Notes: generated from the letters alone by a model not told the origin. 64,000 nt of DNA from Pseudomonas fluorescens (GCF_001623525.1 NZ_CP015225.1:2356001-2420000), one strand, 5' to 3'; counted from the stretch's first letter, positions 1 to 9,746 are shown. Made by a program: numbers and translations.

Positions 1-11
1 GGAGATGCCTC

Positions 12-899
12 ATGAATCCATTCGCAACGTCCGTTGTGCTAGGACTGACGCTGATTCTTCCCCTCTTCAAATGCCAAGCAGTGGAGCTAATGCGCTGGGA
101 GCGGCTGCCTTTGACAGTTCCGCTGGTTGTTGGCGAAGAGCGCGTGCTGTTTGTTGAACGTAATGTACGGGTCGGTATGCCGGCCGAGCTGGGAGATCGC
201 TTACGAGTCCAAAGTGCTGGAGGAACCGTGTACCTGCGGGCCAATGAACCGATCGAGCCGACACGTTTGCAGCTACAAGACGCGGCAACGGGAGAGCTGA
301 TTCTCCTGGATATCGCTGCTGAGGTAGCTCAAGCGGGTCAGGCGGCGTTGGAAGCGATAAAGATCGTCGAATCCCCCATAAACCAAGCACACACGAAAGA
401 TGGCCATTCCGAACCGACAGCCTCTGTCCATGAACATATACAACAAACTCCGGTACCAGTCGTACTGACTCGGTATGCAGCTCAAAACCTATACGCACCG
501 CTTAGAACTGTAGAACCTTTACCCGGCGTCAGACCCGTTAACCTGCCGGCCGATCTCGCGCTCGACCTATTGATGCCTAGCCTATCAATCAGTGCCAAAA
601 CGCTCGCTGCGTGGCGGTTGGATGATTACTGGGTTACGGCTATTCGGCTCAGCAATCAAACCCAAGCTCATGTTGATCTGGATCCTCGATATCTGTTGGG
701 AGATTTCGCGACGGCCACGTTCCAACATCAGTTCCTTGGCCCCAGGGGCACCCCCTCAGACACCACGGTGCTCTACCTCACCAGTCGTGGGCAAGGCATT
801 GCGGCTGCGTTGATTCCCACGATTAGCCCAATCGATGCCGCCCTGAACCTGCCTCAAGCACTTGGAGCATCGCCGAAGGAGAGGCCAAATGAAAAGTAA
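12..899 (+). CDS. ICE conjugation protein, TraK-like (TIGR03749/PFL_4704 family)
   Basis: Predicted periplasmic component of the conjugative type IV secretion channel. It is 295 residues with a hydrophobic N-terminal signal segment (about residues 5-23), followed by a domain that begins with the ELMRWERLPL stretch typical of this family in ICEclc/PFGI-1-type elements. A good ribosome site (GGAGATG) lies just before the ATG at 12. It overlaps the next gene by 11 bases, so the two are translationally coupled. The family is defined by position in the conserved T4SS operon, where it comes just before the TraB-like protein, and that is the order seen here. The exact role (outer-membrane core with TraB/TraV-like partners) is inferred from the family. 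Confidence 0.85.
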   Translation: MNPFATSVVLGLTLILPLFKCQAVELMRWERLPLTVPLVVGEERVLFVERNVRVGMPAELGDRLRVQSAGGTVYLRANEPIEPTRLQLQDAATGELILLDIAAEVAQAGQAALEAIKIVESPINQAHTKDGHSEPTASVHEHIQQTPVPVVLTRYAAQNLYAPLRTVEPLPGVRPVNLPADLALDLLMPSLSISAKTLAAWRLDDYWVTAIRLSNQTQAHVDLDPRYLLGDFATATFQHQFLGPRGTPSDTTVLYLTSRGQGIAAALIPTISPIDAALNLPQALGASPKERPNEK

Positions 900-2316
900 C
901 GGGCTGCTCAAATGGTTAATGGTTCCGATGGTGCTGCTTGTGGTGTTGATTCTTGTGAAAGTGTTCTCCAATAAGCCCTCCCCAGCCGAACCGCCAGCGC
1001 TAGAAAACCAGCTCACCGCCGAAGAAATGAAGGCACTGGGACTGGAGGGCGACACGCCAAGCGATACGGTGGCCACGCTGGTCGCTCAGGTCAGGCAGCT
1101 TCGGGCTGAGTTGAAAAGAACCATAAGCGAAAACGAGCTTCGCACGGGTGCCCCCGAATCGTTGGGCCAATTCGCAGATGTCATCGAGCAACGCATTCAA
1201 CTCGCTCTGGAGAATGAACGACAACGAATCCAGGAGGAGAAAAGCACTACCGATGACAGTAACGCTGAGACTCAATGGCTTCTACAAGATCTTCAACGGC
1301 AGCTGAGTACCTTGCAGCAGCCGGATGATCCAGCGGACCTGCCGCTGGGACTAGGCTTGCAGGATGGCGACGGCACGGCATTCAAGAACGGTACTCGCTG
1401 GATTGAGCCCGATGATGCAATACCAAAAGAATCTGCAAACACCTCCAACGAACCGGGTTTCAGCTTCCCGACACGTTTCGGTCCTGCACAGAATCCTCTG
1501 GGCGATGTAGCAAACAATTTCGCCACACGAGCCATCGGAGACCTTGGTAGCCGGCAGCTGAAGCCCACCTATACCGTTCCATCCAATGCCACGTTGATGG
1601 GTTCCGTGGCAATGACAGCGCTCATTGGAAGAATCCCCATCGACGGCACCGTTAATGACCCCTACCCGTTCAAGGTACTGATTGGGGCCGACAACCTGAC
1701 GGCCAATGGCATTGATCTCCCTGAGATCGCAGGTGCGGTCGTCAGTGGTACGGCGTCGGGTGATTGGACGCTGTCTTGTGTCAGAGGTCAGATCCGCTCC
1801 ATCACCTTCGTATTCCAGGACGGCACCATCCGAACCCTACCGGGTGACAGTCGTGAGGAGTCTGCTGGACAGTCCAGGAGCGACTCAAATCATGGGCAAG
1901 AAGGTCTCGGCTGGATCAGTGATCAACATGGCATTCCGTGTGTACCGGGCAAACGGCGAAGTAACGCTCAGCAGTATCTGGGCTCACAGGCCTTGATCAC
2001 CGCCGCCGGGGTAGGCGCAGCCTCTTTGATCAAGTCAGACAGCACGACCCTTTATGCCGGCAATGGCGGCGGTGCAATGGGGACCGTAGGCATCTCCAGC
2101 GGTGAAGCCATGAACCGACTACTGGCCAGCGGTGTGCAGGACATCTCGCAATGGGTCAACAAACTCTACGGACAAGCCTTCGCAGCCGTGTACGTGGAGC
2201 CTGGCGCACAGATCGCCGTCCATATCGAACAACCACTTACTCTCGACTACGAACCTCAAGGACGCAAAGTCGATCACACCCTCGGAGGTCGCCATGACAC
2301 CACGGACCTGGATTGA
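889..2316 (+). CDS. ICE conjugation protein, TraB/VirB10-like (TIGR03752/PFL_4705 family)
   Basis: Predicted inner-membrane-anchored scaffold of the secretion channel, 475 residues from the ATG at 889. I chose this start over the in-frame ATG at 862 because GAAGGAGAGG lies 4-8 bases upstream and the protein then begins with a short cytoplasmic tail and one membrane helix (about residues 5-24). This is followed by a helical, Glu/Gln-rich stretch (about 50-160) likely to form a coiled coil, and a beta-rich C-terminal domain. TraB/VirB10 proteins bridge the two membranes, and the architecture fits. It overlaps the preceding gene by 11 bases and is followed closely by the lipoprotein gene. Confidence 0.85.
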   Translation: MKSNGLLKWLMVPMVLLVVLILVKVFSNKPSPAEPPALENQLTAEEMKALGLEGDTPSDTVATLVAQVRQLRAELKRTISENELRTGAPESLGQFADVIEQRIQLALENERQRIQEEKSTTDDSNAETQWLLQDLQRQLSTLQQPDDPADLPLGLGLQDGDGTAFKNGTRWIEPDDAIPKESANTSNEPGFSFPTRFGPAQNPLGDVANNFATRAIGDLGSRQLKPTYTVPSNATLMGSVAMTALIGRIPIDGTVNDPYPFKVLIGADNLTANGIDLPEIAGAVVSGTASGDWTLSCVRGQIRSITFVFQDGTIRTLPGDSREESAGQSRSDSNHGQEGLGWISDQHGIPCVPGKRRSNAQQYLGSQALITAAGVGAASLIKSDSTTLYAGNGGGAMGTVGISSGEAMNRLLASGVQDISQWVNKLYGQAFAAVYVEPGAQIAVHIEQPLTLDYEPQGRKVDHTLGGRHDTTDLD

Positions 2317-2719
2317 AGCAATGGCGGCTGCGCTGATCGTCATCGCGTTGACTGGATGCGCAACCAATACCCAGGACCTGCTCAGCCATGACGGCAGCAC
2401 CATGTTGGAGGTCTGGAATCGGCAAACGACCGGGTCGCGTAATGAGCAATCGAGTCAACGATTGCTCGACGCGCGGCAAGCCTTGAGACATCCACTGACA
2501 GAACCTTTGGTGCCCTCCTTTTCGGCTCCCTATACACGGACCGCACAAAACGAAATCCAGCGTCAGTTCCATCGGCTACCCAATCCGGACCTGGTGATGT
2601 ACGTCTTTCCTCACCGGGCTGGAACAGAAGCCGTACCGGTGCCTGGGTACAGCACCGTTTTTCCACTGCACCAACGTGTGCAATACGCCCTGCCTGGTGA
2701 ACGTCTGGAGGACTACTGA
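2294..2719 (+). CDS. ICE conjugative-transfer lipoprotein (TIGR03751-like)
   Basis: A 141-residue lipoprotein predicted to help form the outer-membrane core of the conjugation channel. A longer in-frame ORF begins at 2132, but the ATG at 2294 is preferred. It has GGAGGT 5 bases upstream and gives a lipoprotein signal peptide ending in LTGC (lipidated Cys about residue 20). The start lies inside the end of the TraB-like gene and the stop overlaps the ATPase start (TGATG), so the three genes are tightly coupled. Position between the TraB-like protein and the VirB4-like ATPase is the usual place for this lipoprotein family in ICEclc-type elements. Confidence 0.8.
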   Translation: MTPRTWIEAMAAALIVIALTGCATNTQDLLSHDGSTMLEVWNRQTTGSRNEQSSQRLLDARQALRHPLTEPLVPSFSAPYTRTAQNEIQRQFHRLPNPDLVMYVFPHRAGTEAVPVPGYSTVFPLHQRVQYALPGERLEDY

Positions 2720-5568
2720 TGGCCTGGTTTTTCCCTCAGCACAAATATCATGAGCCAACGTCGGAGCCTACGGAACAGGATGCCTGGAGCCGGCACATTG
2801 CGAAACTCGCTGAGCGAGGTATCGCTGGGCCCGGAGGCTGGCACAACAAACCCGTGACTGAAGCAGACGACACCACGTTTTACGACGTGGCGCCGTCCTT
2901 TGTAGAGCGGCTGCCATGGGTCGAATTCCTACCCCAATCCAAGTGCATGCTGCTGGAGGATGGCGTTTCAGTTGCGGCCTTCTTCGAGCTGATGCCACTG
3001 GGTACCGAAGGTCGGGAAACTGCCTGGCTGTTGCAGGCCAGGGATACGCTTGAAAACGTGTTGCAGGACAGCTTCGACGAACTGGATAGCAACCCATGGG
3101 TGGTGCAGCTATATGCCCAGGACGAAACCAACTGGGACGCTTACCTGAATACGCTGGGTCAGTACCTTCGACCACGAGCACGAGGCAGTGCCTTCAGTGA
3201 TTTCTATTTACGGTTCTTTGCCCACCACCTCAAGGCGATTGCCAAGCCTGGCGGACTCTTTGAGGACACCACGCTCACTCGCCTGCCCTGGAAGGGACAG
3301 AATCGGCGGGTACGAATGGTTGTTTACCGACGGGCCTCCGTCGCAACATCCAGAAAGGGGCACTCTGCAGAACAAGCCCTGAGCAATGTTTGCGATAGGC
3401 TGACGGCCGGTTTGAGCAGTGCTGGACTCAAGACGCAACGCCTTGAGGCAAAGGATATTTACGACTGGCTACTGCGCTGGTTCAACCCCAATCCCACGCT
3501 TTTGGGGGATGCTGCAAGTGATCGGGACAGCTTCTATCAGTTAACCGCCTACCCTGAGGAAACAGAACCCGGGGAAATCGAATTGGCCAGCGGCACGGAC
3601 TTCTCTCAACGTCTGTTCTTCAGCCAACCTCATTCTGATGCAACCCACGGCACCTGGTCCTTCAACGGCATGCCGCATCGGGTCATGTTGATGGACCGTA
3701 TGCGCTCAGTACCCCACACAGGCCATTTGACGGGTGAGACGCGCAAGGGTGACGCCATCAACAGTTACTTCGACCAGATGCCAGAAGACACCATGATGTG
3801 CCTGACCTTGGTGGCCACACCTCAGGATGTACTGGAAGCTCACCTCAACCACCTCAGCAAGAAATCCGTGGGCGACACACTGGCCTCGGAGCAAACTCGC
3901 CAAGATGTCCAGCAGGCTCGATCAATTATCGGAAGCGCTCACAAACTGTATCGCGGATCCCTCGCATTTTTCCTACGTGGCAAAGACATTGCGGAACTGG
4001 ATGCCCGCGGCTTGCAGTTGGCCAATGTGATGCTCAATGCCGGATTGCAGCCAGTACGAGAGGACGACGAGGTAGCGCCGCTCAATAGCTACCTGCGCTG
4101 GCTACCGTGTGTCTTCGACCCGGCCAAGGACAAACGGCAATGGTACAGCCAACTGATGTTCGCACAGCACGCGGCGAACCTGGCCCCGGTGTGGGGCCGT
4201 AGCCAAGGGACGGGGCGCCCAGGCATCACATTCTTCAACCGCGGTGGCGGTACCCTCTCCTTCGATCCGCTGAACCGCCTCGATCGGCAAATGAATGCCC
4301 ATCTGTTTTTGTTTGGGCCTACCGGTTCCGGCAAGTCAGCGACGCTCAACAATATCCTCAACCAGATCACTGCGATTTATCGACCACGGTTGTTCATCGT
4401 TGAGGCTGGCAACTCCTTTGGGTTGTTTGCTGAGTTCGCCAAGCGCTTGGGTCTGACGGTGCATCATGTAAAGCTTTCGCCAGGGGCCGGCGTAAGCTTG
4501 GCGCCGTTTGCAGACGCTCGTCGCTTGATTGAAACGCCTGAGGAAATCGAGACATTGGATGCTGAGCGGCTAGAAGAGACGGCCGCTCCTCAAGAGGGCG
4601 ATGAGCAGCGAGACGTCCTTGGAGAATTGGAGATCACGGCGCGCCTGATGATCACCGGGGGCGAAGACAAAGAGGAGGCTCGCCTGACCCGGGCAGACCG
4701 TAGTCTGATTCGTCAAAGCATTCTCGACGCGGCACAACGTTGCGCCGATGAGCATCGATCCGTGCTGACTAAGGACGTGCGTGATGCATTGCGTGAACGT
4801 GGCCGAGACAATGGCTTGCCTGAGTCGCGGCGAACACGACTACTCGAGATGGCTGAGGCCATGGATCTGTTCTGTCAGGGGCTGGATGACGAATTATTCA
4901 ACCGCCCCGGTACTCCTTGGCCGGAGGCGGACATCACCATTGTCGACCTGGCCACCTTCGCTCGTGAGGGTTACAACGCTCAACTCTCAATTGCTTACCT
5001 TTCGTTGCTCAACACAGTGAACAACATCGCTGAACGGGACCAATTCCAGGGACGGCCCATTATCAACGTCACGGACGAAGGACACATCATCACCAAGAAT
5101 CCCCTGCTCTCGCCCTACGTCGTAAAGATCACCAAGATGTGGCGAAAACTGGGTGCCTGGTTCTGGCTGGCCACACAAAATCTGGACGACTTACCCAAAG
5201 CCGCAGAACCAATGCTGAACATGATCGAGTGGTGGATTTGCCTGAGCATGCCACCTGACGAAGTCGAGAAGATCGCGCGCTTCCGCGAGCTCAGCCCTGC
5301 CCAAAAATCGATGATGATGTCAGCCCGCAAAGAGGCTGGAAAATACTGCGAAGGCGTCGTGCTCTCCAAGTCGATGGAGGCGCTCTTTCGCGCCGTGCCA
5401 CCTAGCCTGTATCTAGCGATGGCCATGACCGAACCTGAGGAGAAAGCAGCGAGGTTCAAGCTCATGCAGGAACATGGAATAAGTGAGCTTGATGCCGCCA
5501 TTCGAATGGCAGAAAACATAGACCGGGCTCGAGGAATTCAACCGTTACAATTTCATAGCGATGGTTAA
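2719..5568 (+). CDS. Conjugative transfer ATPase, VirB4/TraC-like (TIGR03744/PFL_4706 family)
   Basis: Cytoplasmic ATPase that powers assembly of the conjugation channel and pilus; 949 residues, full length for the family. The Walker A loop GPTGSGKS is at about residues 533-540 and a Walker B-type IINVTDEGH stretch at about 781-789. The long N-terminal half matches the TraC/VirB4 family, whose N-terminal domain binds other channel parts. The ATG overlaps the preceding stop codon. About 70 bases separate it from the next gene. In related ICEs a DsbC-like thiol-disulfide protein often follows; none is seen here. Confidence 0.92.
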   Translation: MAWFFPQHKYHEPTSEPTEQDAWSRHIAKLAERGIAGPGGWHNKPVTEADDTTFYDVAPSFVERLPWVEFLPQSKCMLLEDGVSVAAFFELMPLGTEGRETAWLLQARDTLENVLQDSFDELDSNPWVVQLYAQDETNWDAYLNTLGQYLRPRARGSAFSDFYLRFFAHHLKAIAKPGGLFEDTTLTRLPWKGQNRRVRMVVYRRASVATSRKGHSAEQALSNVCDRLTAGLSSAGLKTQRLEAKDIYDWLLRWFNPNPTLLGDAASDRDSFYQLTAYPEETEPGEIELASGTDFSQRLFFSQPHSDATHGTWSFNGMPHRVMLMDRMRSVPHTGHLTGETRKGDAINSYFDQMPEDTMMCLTLVATPQDVLEAHLNHLSKKSVGDTLASEQTRQDVQQARSIIGSAHKLYRGSLAFFLRGKDIAELDARGLQLANVMLNAGLQPVREDDEVAPLNSYLRWLPCVFDPAKDKRQWYSQLMFAQHAANLAPVWGRSQGTGRPGITFFNRGGGTLSFDPLNRLDRQMNAHLFLFGPTGSGKSATLNNILNQITAIYRPRLFIVEAGNSFGLFAEFAKRLGLTVHHVKLSPGAGVSLAPFADARRLIETPEEIETLDAERLEETAAPQEGDEQRDVLGELEITARLMITGGEDKEEARLTRADRSLIRQSILDAAQRCADEHRSVLTKDVRDALRERGRDNGLPESRRTRLLEMAEAMDLFCQGLDDELFNRPGTPWPEADITIVDLATFAREGYNAQLSIAYLSLLNTVNNIAERDQFQGRPIINVTDEGHIITKNPLLSPYVVKITKMWRKLGAWFWLATQNLDDLPKAAEPMLNMIEWWICLSMPPDEVEKIARFRELSPAQKSMMMSARKEAGKYCEGVVLSKSMEALFRAVPPSLYLAMAMTEPEEKAARFKLMQEHGISELDAAIRMAENIDRARGIQPLQFHSDG

Positions 5569-5639
5569 CACCATCATCGTGGCGGCCGTTCTCCATACTA
5601 TGTGAATCTCATGCCCTCAAGCCTTCAAGAGGTCAGTCA

Positions 5640-6008
5640 ATGAGCCGAGCACAATCGTCTCTTTCAGAGTCATCGTTGCCGAAAATCGAAGTATCTAAAG
5701 ACGGGAAGTATTTCAGAGTGGACTGGGACTATCAGGAAGCGCCTGAAAGCCATGTCCTCTTTGATAATCAATTTTTGGACGGGTACCTACGGGGCGTGAT
5801 GTCCTCGCTCCGTATCGCTGAGAAAACTATCAGTTGCGCCACCCCTAGAACGGGGACAATCAGAAGATTGGAGCAGGACGTGGCTTTACGACTTGCGGAT
5901 CTTTTGACGGAGGCACTCCACTCAGCAGTGGCCAAGGAAAGCTTGAGGATGAAGCGAGAGGCTAGCTGGCCGCATGCCAGACACCCAGATGAGCACTCCT
6001 CCACTTAA
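5640..6008 (+). CDS. Hypothetical ICE protein, 122 aa
   Basis: Not recognised. It is a 122-residue soluble protein, with no signal peptide or membrane segment, in the T4SS operon between the ATPase and radC. An AGAGGTCAG ribosome site precedes the ATG. The N-terminal half looks beta-rich (IEVSKDGKYFRVDW) and the C-terminal half helical. The same strand and position inside the transfer module suggest an accessory ICE protein. No function can be given from the sequence. Confidence 0.65.
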   Translation: MSRAQSSLSESSLPKIEVSKDGKYFRVDWDYQEAPESHVLFDNQFLDGYLRGVMSSLRIAEKTISCATPRTGTIRRLEQDVALRLADLLTEALHSAVAKESLRMKREASWPHARHPDEHSST

Positions 6009-6377
6009 TACAGGTCCACCCCACATAAGTGATCGAGCCGGGGGAAGACGTTGAAGTACGAATGAAAAAGTGGAGAGCTGTCAGGACGGTTTAAATCGGG
6101 ACAGCGACCTTCATTCTCATAACAATGATCCGGCAACGACGTGTCACCTCTGACACCCTTAGCAACTGCCCAGGTAGCTCTGGTCCTTAAGGCTACGGCG
6201 CAGCGTCACTGCGCAGACCAAAATCGTTCGCTGAGCATCCTTTTTAGCGAATCTCCGCTCAAGCGGTGGTGGATGCACCTTTCTCCCTTCCGAGTCAGCT
6301 CGGTCTTCTATCTAACACAGTCCCTTGGGGTTTCCGCCCTTTGGGACGGGAGCCTCTTTTCGTCAACGGAGTCTCCC
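6009..6377 (+). promoter_or_regulatory. Untranslated leader of radC with two hairpins
   Basis: A 369-base stretch with no convincing gene; an in-frame ORF begins at 6141 but lacks a ribosome site. Near its end the RNA can form a nested hairpin at 6320-6347 (GTCCC pairing with GGGAC, with an inner GGG/CCC). A second arm pairs GGGAG at 6348-6352 with CTCCC at 6373-6377, directly before the radC ATG. This could limit translation of radC or mark a transcript end. Function is inferred. Confidence 0.4.
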
Positions 6378-6872
6378 ATGACAACAATTTTTCCACCGGC
6401 CAAGCCCTCCATTCAAGAGAATGAGCCCTCTAATCATGATGACCTGCTGGTCGAAAAAGCGATCTCCATTCTGGAGCAGCGTATGTTCAAGCGCGGTCCT
6501 TACCTCGAAAGGCCGCACGACGTTCGCCAATATTTAAAGCTCCAACTTGCAGGGGAACCTCAAGAGGTGTTCTCTGCGCTTTTCCTAGACAGCGCTCATC
6601 GAGTGGTGGCCTATGAACCGCTGTTCTACGGCACGATTGACTCGGTGAGCGTCTATCCAAGACGGATACTGCAACGCGCTCTGGAGCATAACTGCGCAGC
6701 GGTCATCGTCGCCCATAATCACCCCTCTGGCGAAACTCAGCCGAGCAACGTGGATAAAGAAATCACCAAGGTGCTAAACGACCTGCTGCCAAGGCTCAAT
6801 GTCCGTCTGTTGGATCATTTCATCATCGGAGAAGGTGAGCCCTACTCTTTCGCTGAAGCTGGCTTGCTCTGA
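6378..6872 (+). CDS. radC: RadC family JAB/MPN-domain protein
   Basis: A 164-residue RadC-like protein from the ATG at 6378; starting at 6141 would add 79 residues unlike the family. The JAMM-type metal site is intact: HNHPSGETQPS followed by an Asp, with an upstream Glu. RadC proteins are common in ICEs and near phage genes. Their biochemical role is unsettled and a role in recombination is not proven. It sits within the T4SS operon as in PFGI-1-type elements. A strong terminator follows 40 bases after the stop, so it probably closes the first transcription unit. Confidence 0.85.
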   Translation: MTTIFPPAKPSIQENEPSNHDDLLVEKAISILEQRMFKRGPYLERPHDVRQYLKLQLAGEPQEVFSALFLDSAHRVVAYEPLFYGTIDSVSVYPRRILQRALEHNCAAVIVAHNHPSGETQPSNVDKEITKVLNDLLPRLNVRLLDHFIIGEGEPYSFAEAGLL

Positions 6873-6912
6873 ACCATCAGGCAGCCTGATCTTTCCGCTA
6901 CCTCCTAGCCGA

Positions 6913-6937
6913 AGCGCCCTTTCAGGGCGCTTTTTTT
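6913..6937 (+). terminator. Rho-independent terminator after radC
   Basis: A perfect 8-bp stem (AGCGCCCT with AGGGCGCT, loop TTC) is followed by a run of seven T. It lies between radC and the TraU-like gene and divides the transfer operon into two blocks. Confidence 0.85.
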
Positions 6938-7039
6938 CTGGGTTAACACCTATACGGGAGGCAGCTGAATCCGTTTTTCACGGGTATGGGCTTCCGACCG
7001 CTGATTCACTGTGCAGATAACCCTGCACAGGATCAATCC

Positions 7040-7993
7040 ATGTCCTACCACCGCTCAAAAATTTTCCGTTTGATTGCCATCCCCCTAGCCGTCGGAATTC
7101 CGCTCTCCGCGCACGCGTTGAATACCGCAACCATCACTGCGTCCAGCCTGTCGCCAGATTGCATTGCCTATCGCGTGGTAGGCATTTGTTACTGGCTCTT
7201 CTGCACCAAGTTCGGATGCAGCGTTAAAACCTCTTCGAAGGTTCACCACTATGTCCCTGACGCAGTGGTGTCGAGCTACAGCACCACCGGCGAGAACCCT
7301 TGGACGGAAGTCCGAGCCATGAGCTCAGCCAATGCCTCTGCCCAGGGCGGCGGCGATGGCAGTGCAGGCATCAGCCATGAAAATGACCTCGCCAAATTCA
7401 AGAATGCCGATGTAATCGGTCATCCTGGAGGAGCCACCTTCAGCCAGTTTGCGGGGCAGTCTGGTTACTCCTGCCCAGGTGCTGGACAGATGATGATGCC
7501 CTACTTCCTGAGCACCTTGGACAGTGTCGCCTGGCGCTACAACATTCCGGAGCTGGTCTTTCCTGAGTCTGTCACGCCGGGCATGAGGGAGATCGGCAGT
7601 CGCGCTGCCGGGAACCTGTGGGGAGCGGTCTATCCCCGTGGAGGTTTTTTGCATGGCGTCGACGACCACAAAAGCGCTGCTGTTGTCGCTCAACGCGCGG
7701 GAGACATCGTCACTCGGCAAGGCCAAGCACACGTGTACCAGCCGCTTCTGGGCTCAAAGCGGGATGGGTACTGGCCAGCCGGCCCGCTGAAAGAAAGCGA
7801 CGCAAGCACCGGGAAATGGCAAGAGCTGATGCCCAGCCAATCCCCAACCTGCGTTGTCTTTCCTAACAACGCTGTGCATGTTCAATCACCACGTGGCGAC
7901 TACGCCTGGGCCCTCTGGCGGCCCTACAGCTGCTGCGAACGCAAGGGCCAGATATTCCTGGGCAGTACCGATTTCGCGGGAGCAAGCGAATGA
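7040..7993 (+). CDS. ICE conjugation protein, TraU-like (TIGR03756/PFL_4710 family)
   Basis: Predicted periplasmic, cysteine-rich conjugation protein, 317 residues from the ATG at 7040 (AGGATCAATCC upstream). The ORF extends to 6986, but the ATG at 7040 gives a clean signal peptide ending near SAHA. The mature part has many Cys residues (SPDCIAYRVVGICYWLFC near the N-terminus and YSCCE near the C-terminus), as in TraU-type proteins needed for pilus assembly and mating-pair stabilisation. It overlaps the next gene by four bases (ATGA). The small PFL_4709-type gene that usually precedes it is absent. Confidence 0.85.
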   Translation: MSYHRSKIFRLIAIPLAVGIPLSAHALNTATITASSLSPDCIAYRVVGICYWLFCTKFGCSVKTSSKVHHYVPDAVVSSYSTTGENPWTEVRAMSSANASAQGGGDGSAGISHENDLAKFKNADVIGHPGGATFSQFAGQSGYSCPGAGQMMMPYFLSTLDSVAWRYNIPELVFPESVTPGMREIGSRAAGNLWGAVYPRGGFLHGVDDHKSAAVVAQRAGDIVTRQGQAHVYQPLLGSKRDGYWPAGPLKESDASTGKWQELMPSQSPTCVVFPNNAVHVQSPRGDYAWALWRPYSCCERKGQIFLGSTDFAGASE

Positions 7994-9396
7994 AAACAGC
8001 CCACTTTCGCGCTCCAGTCTCTCCTCGTTCCGTCACCAGAATCATCATCGCCACCCTGCTTCTCACGGCCCACAACGCATACGCCGCTCAAACCCAGATC
8101 AACAAAGACGGCATCAATCACAGCGGTTCGATTGGAGACGATGTGCTCTACAGCATTGGCGGCGGACGCGCTGTGTCCATGGGGGGATCGGCGTCCATGG
8201 ACAGCATTTCGGTAGGGGCCGGCTGGGACGCCAACTTGATCTGCGGTGACATGAGCCTGGACACCACGCTGCAGAACCAACTCAACGGTGCCACACGCGG
8301 CTTCAAATCCATCATGGGCAATATCATCCAGAACGCTACCAGCGCAGTAGCCTCTCTCCCAGCCTTGATCATCCAGCGTGCTGACCCCGGTCTCTACAAC
8401 CTACTCACCAACGGCATTCTGCAAGCACGACTGGACTTTGATCGTTCCAAATCAACCTGCCGAGCTGTCGCCGAACGGATGGCAGATATCGCCGGTGGCC
8501 AGCTCGGTTGGGGGCAGTTGGCCGAAGGGATGGCACTGAGTCATACCGTCAAAAACCACGACGCCGTTGCGGCGATTGAGCAGGCGGAGGCAAATCGAGG
8601 CAACAACGGCGTCCCCTGGATTGGGGGTCTGTCGGCTGGAGGCAAACGACAGCCGCCCATCAAAGTCGTCTCCGACGTCACCCGCGCCGGTTTCAATTTG
8701 CTCAATGGTCGTGACGCCGGCAACCGTGCCCCTATCCCCAAAAACAGCTGCGGCAACCGCCTAAGTTGCCAGACCTGGTCGTCACCCCAGGAGGCCGAAG
8801 CCTGGGCAACCCGTGTCCTGGGAGAACGAGAACACCAGACTTGCGACACCTGCACCAAAACTCAAACCAAACCTGGCGTAGGTCTCACTCCACTCATCCA
8901 GGAGGAGTACGAAGCCAAGCTGCAAGTCCTTGATGCCTTGATCAAAGGCAGCAAGCCCACCTCCGCCGAACATCTCATGGCAGCGGGCAGCCAATCATTG
9001 CCCATCACCCGCGGCGTCATCGAAGCACTACGCGATGAACCTGATCAAGACTTGCTGGCAAAACGTCTTGCCTCAGAAATAGCCCTCTCCAGCGTCCTGG
9101 AAAAAGCTCTGCTGCTGCAACGAACCTTACTCACCGGACGCAAAGAGCCCAACGTGGCGGCCAACCAACTGGCTCAGCAAGCTATCAACACCGAAAGCGA
9201 ATCCCTGACTCAGGAAATCAACAACCTCAAAACCGAACTCGAGCTGCGTCGCACCCTGGCGAGCAACTCACCCATGATGCTGATCCAGCGTCAGAGTGAA
9301 CGCGCCGCTGCCTCTCGCGGTGTTTATCAAGGGGACCCTGTCCGCAACCGCCTGGATCTGATCCAGCAGGCGGTACCGGAGGGCCAATCTCGATGA
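7990..9396 (+). CDS. ICE conjugation protein (TIGR03755/PFL_4711 family)
   Basis: Predicted exported protein of 468 residues with an N-terminal signal peptide (cleavage near AYAA, about residue 33). The C-terminal third is strongly helical and Gln/Glu-rich, compatible with a coiled coil like TraH of F-type systems. A Cys pair CDTC lies mid-protein, in keeping with a periplasmic disulfide-bonded fold. The start overlaps the TraU-like stop by four bases, and the stop overlaps the start of the next gene, so translation is coupled. Confidence 0.83.
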   Translation: MKTAHFRAPVSPRSVTRIIIATLLLTAHNAYAAQTQINKDGINHSGSIGDDVLYSIGGGRAVSMGGSASMDSISVGAGWDANLICGDMSLDTTLQNQLNGATRGFKSIMGNIIQNATSAVASLPALIIQRADPGLYNLLTNGILQARLDFDRSKSTCRAVAERMADIAGGQLGWGQLAEGMALSHTVKNHDAVAAIEQAEANRGNNGVPWIGGLSAGGKRQPPIKVVSDVTRAGFNLLNGRDAGNRAPIPKNSCGNRLSCQTWSSPQEAEAWATRVLGEREHQTCDTCTKTQTKPGVGLTPLIQEEYEAKLQVLDALIKGSKPTSAEHLMAAGSQSLPITRGVIEALRDEPDQDLLAKRLASEIALSSVLEKALLLQRTLLTGRKEPNVAANQLAQQAINTESESLTQEINNLKTELELRRTLASNSPMMLIQRQSERAAASRGVYQGDPVRNRLDLIQQAVPEGQSR

Positions 9397-9746
9397 TGCG
9401 TCCATCAAAGACACGGCTTGTAATCGGTCATCTGGTTCTATGGGGCGTCACCCTTGGCCTGGCATTCATCGTCGTCGGATTGCTGACCCTGGAAGCAGCC
9501 AACGATTTGAACGGTTGGTACTCCTGGCTGGACAGGAACAAAACAGCTCTGCTGATCTGGCGGCTGACCCTATACGGCGCAACTGCGGTGGCGTGGTACC
9601 GAATGCGTCGGCGCCTCACCCATCGCGGGCTCACAGCGGAACAGCATCGACGCCTGCTGTGCGCCGAGGTCGCCGCCATTGGAGTCCTCATTCTGCTTGA
9701 GCTGTTAGCCGTCACCGACGAAAGCCGGCCTTGGACACGCCCATGA
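9393..9746 (+). CDS. Small ICE membrane protein, 117 aa
   Basis: A 117-residue inner-membrane protein with about three hydrophobic segments (residues 10-33, 48-66 and 91-107) and a basic loop between the second and third. No enzymatic motif is seen. A protein of this size and topology commonly lies between the PFL_4711-type and TraG-type genes in ICEclc-like elements. It overlaps both neighbours by four bases. Role unknown; probably part of mating-pair formation. Confidence 0.7.
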   Translation: MMRPSKTRLVIGHLVLWGVTLGLAFIVVGLLTLEAANDLNGWYSWLDRNKTALLIWRLTLYGATAVAWYRMRRRLTHRGLTAEQHRRLLCAEVAAIGVLILLELLAVTDESRPWTRP

